Source: Larsenimonas suaedae
Lineage (GTDB): Bacteria; Pseudomonadota; Gammaproteobacteria; Pseudomonadales; Halomonadaceae
Assembly (NCBI RefSeq): GCF_023712105.1
Contig: NZ_JAMLJI010000001.1
Span: 1,230,463-1,294,462 of the forward strand
Direction of reading: 5' to 3'
Length of the DNA stretch: 64,000 nucleotides
The notes under the pieces were generated by a model. That model did no database searches. It was given only the letters and a program-made list of their open reading frames with translations, and was not told where the DNA came from. Positions 61,501 through 64,000 of this stretch are shown here, in pieces (the first letter of the stretch is position 1; every line of letters starts with the position of its first letter). Both the position numbers and the translations under genes were made by a program.

Positions 61501-64000
61501 ATTCAAGCCAGTGATCTCGGCAACGTCGTTGGTGCCGTTGACGGTGATGGTCACGGTCTCCGTGTCGCCGCCGGCGGTGGTGACGGTGAAGGTCTCGGTC
61601 AGCTGATCGCCGGCGCCCAGGGCCTGCACGTCGCCACTTTCGTTGTCGAGCTGGTAGGTCCAGTTTCCAGAGGCGTCGATGGCGAAGCTGCCGTACGTTC
61701 CAGCCGTGCCCGGCTGCACCACGAACGCGGACTCGCCCGCGTCGGTATCCGTCGCGGTCAGGATGCCGGAGGTGGTCAGCGCGGTATCCTCGGTCACGGC
61801 CCCACTGTCGCTGCCGGTAATCACCGCCGCATCGTCGGTGCCGTTGACGGTGATGGTCACGGTCTCCGTGTCGCCACCGGCGGTGGTGACGGTGAAGCTC
61901 TCGGTCAGCTGGTCGCCGGCGCCAAGGGCCTGGACGTCGATGCTTTCGTTGTCGAGTTGATAGGTCCATGCGCCGCTCTCATCGATCGCGAAGCTGCCGT
62001 AGCTGCCGGTGGTGTTCGGCTGCACCACGAACGCGGACTCGCCCGCGTCGGTATCCGTCGCGGTCAGGGTGCCGGAGGTGGTCAGCGCGGTATCCTCGGT
62101 CACGGCCCCACTGTCGCTGCCGGTAATCACCGCCGCATCGTCGGTGCCGTTGACGGTAATCGTGACGGTCTCGCTGTCGCCACCGGCGGTGGTGACGGTG
62201 AAGGTCTCGGTCAACTGATCGCCGGCGCCGAGGGCCTGGACGTCGCCACTTTCGTTGTCGAGTTGATACGTCCAGTTTCCAGAGGCGTCGATCGCGAAGC
62301 TGCCGTAGCTGCCGGTGGTGTTTGGTTGCGCGACGAAGCCGGACTCGCCCGCGTCCACGTCGGTCGCGGTCAGGGTGCCGGAGGTGGTCAGCGCGGTGTC
62401 TTCCGTCACGCTACCGGTCTGAACCCCGGTGATCTCGGCGGCATCATCGGTGCCGTTGACCGTGATGGTCACGGTCTCCGTGTCACCACCGGCGGTGGTG
62501 ACGGTGAAGCTCTCGGTCAGCTGGTCGCCGGCGCCAAGGGCCTGGACGTCGCCACTTTCGTTGTCGAGCTGATAGGTCCAGTTACCGGCCTCGTCGATCG
62601 CGAAGCTGCCGTAGCTGCCAGCCGTACCCGGCTGCGCGACAAAACCGGACTGCCCCGCATCGGTATCCGTCGCGGTCAGGGTGCCGGAGGTGGTGAGTGC
62701 GGTGTCCTCGGTGACGCTGCCGGTCTGAACGCCGGTGATCTCGGCGGCGTCGTCGGTGCCGTTGACCGTGATGGTCACGGTCTCGCTGTCGCCACCGACG
62801 GTGGTGACGGTGAAGGTCTCGGTCAGCTGATCGCCAGCGCCCAGGGCCTGAACGTTGCCACTGGCGTTATCCAGCGTATAGCTCCACGTGCCGCTCTCGT
62901 CGATCGCGAAGCTGCCGTACGCGCCAGCCGTGCCCGGCTGGGCGACGAAGCCGGCCTCACCGGCATCGGTGTCGGTGGCCGTAAGCACGCCGCTTGTGGT
63001 GAGCGCGGTGTCTTCGGTCACGCTGCCGGTCTGAACCCCGGTGATCTCGGCGGCGTCATCGGTGCCGTTGACCGTGATGGTGACGGTCTCGGTATCGCCA
63101 CCGGCGGTGGTGACGGTGAAGCTCTCGGTCAACTGATCGCCGGCGCCCAGGGCCTGAACGTTGCCACTGGCGTTATCCAGCGTATAGCTCCACGTGCCGC
63201 TCTCGTCGATCGCGAAGCTGCCATACGTTCCAATCGTGCCCGGCTGCGCCACGAAGCCGGACTCGCCGGCGTCGGTGTCGGTGGCCGTGAGCACACCGCT
63301 TGTGGTAAGCACCGTGTCCTCGGTCACTGCTCCGCTGTCGCTGCCGGTAATCACGGCGGCGTCATCGGTGCCGTTGACCGTGATGGTGACGGTCTCGGTA
63401 TCGCCACCGGCGGTGGTGACGGTGAAGGTCTCGGTCAGCTGATCGCCGTCGCCCAGGGCCTGGACGTCGCCATTAGCGTTGTCGAGTTGATAGGACCACG
63501 CGCCGCTCTCGTCGATCGCGAAGCTGCCGTAGCTGCCAGCCGTACCCGGCTGCGCGACAAAACCGGACTCGCCCGCGTCGGTGTCGGTCGCGGTCAGGGT
63601 GCCGGAGGTGGTGAGTACCGTGTCCTCAGTCACGCTGCCGGTCTGAACCCCGGTGATCTCGGCGGCGTCATCGGTGCCGTTGACGGTAATCGTGACGGTC
63701 TCGGTATCGCCACCGGCGGTGGTGACGGTGAAGGTCTCGGTCAGCTGATCGCCGGCGCCCAGGGCCTGGACGTCGCCACTGGCGTTATCCAGCGTATAGC
63801 TCCACGTGCCGCTCTCGTCGATCGCGAAGCTGCCGTACGCGCCGGTGGTGTTCGGTTGCGCGACGAAGCCGGCCTCACCGGCGTCGGTGTCGGTGGCCGT
63901 GAGCACACCGCTTGTGGTAAGCACCGTGTCCTCGGTCACTGCTCCGCTGTCGCTGCCGGTAATCACGGCGGCGTCATCGGTGCCGTTGACCGTGATGGTG
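58546..64000 (-). CDS. Giant LapA-type RTX adhesin with VCBS-like repeats, C-terminal part (partial)
   Basis: The frame is open from the right edge to a stop at 58546, more than 1,800 residues; the N-terminus lies beyond the window. In N-to-C order there are nine 102-residue VCBS-like repeats, then a cadherin-like domain ([45 protein letters not shown]). A linker with an LEGNL-type region follows. Next comes a vWFA domain with MIDAS VDSSSS (60013-60030) and ITDGQP. Calcium-binding RTX nonapeptides ([33 protein letters not shown]) and a type I secretion C-terminus with [20 protein letters not shown] complete the protein. It is a secreted biofilm adhesin. The N-terminal retention module and LapG cleavage site would be outside the window. 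Confidence 0.95.
   Translation of the reverse strand, partial: [1817 protein letters not shown]
58876..59012 (-). repeat. RTX nonapeptide calcium-binding block of the adhesin
   Basis: About five tandem GGxGxDxLx-type nonapeptides (from [19 protein letters not shown] to [10 protein letters not shown]) form a short parallel beta-roll just upstream of the secretion signal. This is the usual C-terminal folding nucleus for calcium-triggered folding outside the cell. Confidence 0.92.
61225..64000 (-). repeat. Tandem 306-bp (102-residue) VCBS-like repeat array
   Basis: The phrase GGTGCCGTTGAC (encoding VNGTD on the minus strand) recurs at 61531, 61837, 62143, 62449, 62755, 63061, 63367, 63673 and 63979, and in diverged form at 61225, with an exact 306-base spacing every time. 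Each unit encodes VTEDT..[44 protein letters not shown] and [23 protein letters not shown]. The array continues past the window edge. The C-terminal-most unit (LNTGTV, 61225-61530) is more diverged. Confidence 0.97.

Noticed and set aside
61225..64000. Regularly spaced repeats resembling a repeat-spacer array
   Set aside because: The 306-base unit is a single open reading frame encoding VCBS-like domains. There are no short palindromic repeats with unique spacers and no cas genes, so it is not CRISPR.

Overview
The window is a dense, high-GC chromosomal segment with short intergenic gaps and no tRNA, rRNA, insertion sequence, prophage or CRISPR array that I could recognise. Gene content points to a gammaproteobacterium, most likely a halotolerant member of the Halomonadaceae. 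The supporting features are a long BetT-type choline transporter behind a BetI-like operator, a fructose PTS using a three-domain EIIA-HPr-EI protein, a Cra-type regulator, an AotJQMP-like basic amino acid importer, the two-gene AruF/AruG arginine succinyltransferase, and a LapA-type adhesin system. The family assignment is an inference from gene content.

Layout. 1-5 kb: lysine exporter LysO, an aldose 1-dehydrogenase (L-arabinose/D-galactose type), a GntR-like LacI-family repressor and divergently controlled gluconokinase with a consensus GntR operator, then nitronate monooxygenase. 5-7.2 kb: a BaeSR-like two-component system. 7.2-9.7 kb: betT. 9.9-16.6 kb: fruBKA and divergent fruR/cra with two Cra operators between them. 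16.6-20.7 kb: acetyltransferases, an alpha/beta hydrolase, a CHASE4-like degenerate GGDEF protein and a YciI-like protein. 20.7-23.3 kb: modABC molybdate importer. 23.4-25.7 kb: a YncE-like beta-propeller and a Tat-exported IroE-like esterase, divergent around a Fur-like box. 25.7-35.8 kb: mixed housekeeping and accessory genes (GST, Na+/H+ antiporter, GNAT-nitrilase fusion, MtfA, HbpS/GlcG-like, TVP38/DedA, GT4, hemerythrin, PAT-like acetyltransferase, lipoprotein). 35.9-41.7 kb: a chemoreceptor, a lipocalin and the arginine/lysine-type ABC importer. 41.8-50.8 kb: CstA, esterase, ApbE, glutamine amidotransferase, PfkB-family sugar kinase, and the aruC-aruF-aruG arginine succinyltransferase operon.

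50.9-64 kb is the most striking part. Genes on the minus strand, read in transcription order, encode a giant RTX/VCBS adhesin whose N-terminus lies off the window, the type I secretion ABC transporter (LapB), membrane fusion protein (LapC), TolC-like channel (LapE), degenerate GGDEF-EAL receptor LapD and periplasmic protease LapG. This is a complete export and c-di-GMP-controlled release module for a biofilm adhesin. The adhesin contains an array of 102-residue repeats with an exact 306-bp period that runs off the end of the window.

The sugar genes form two catabolic units, each with its own LacI-family regulator and a readable operator: gluconate/aldose oxidation, and fructose PTS. The arginine importer and arginine succinyltransferase genes lie within 10 kb of each other and may serve one catabolic route, but astB and astD homologues are not in the window. 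I found no clearly novel multi-gene system. The best leads are the adhesin repeat structure, the insert in its vWFA domain, a retained cysteine in the FruA B' domain, and the readable operators.
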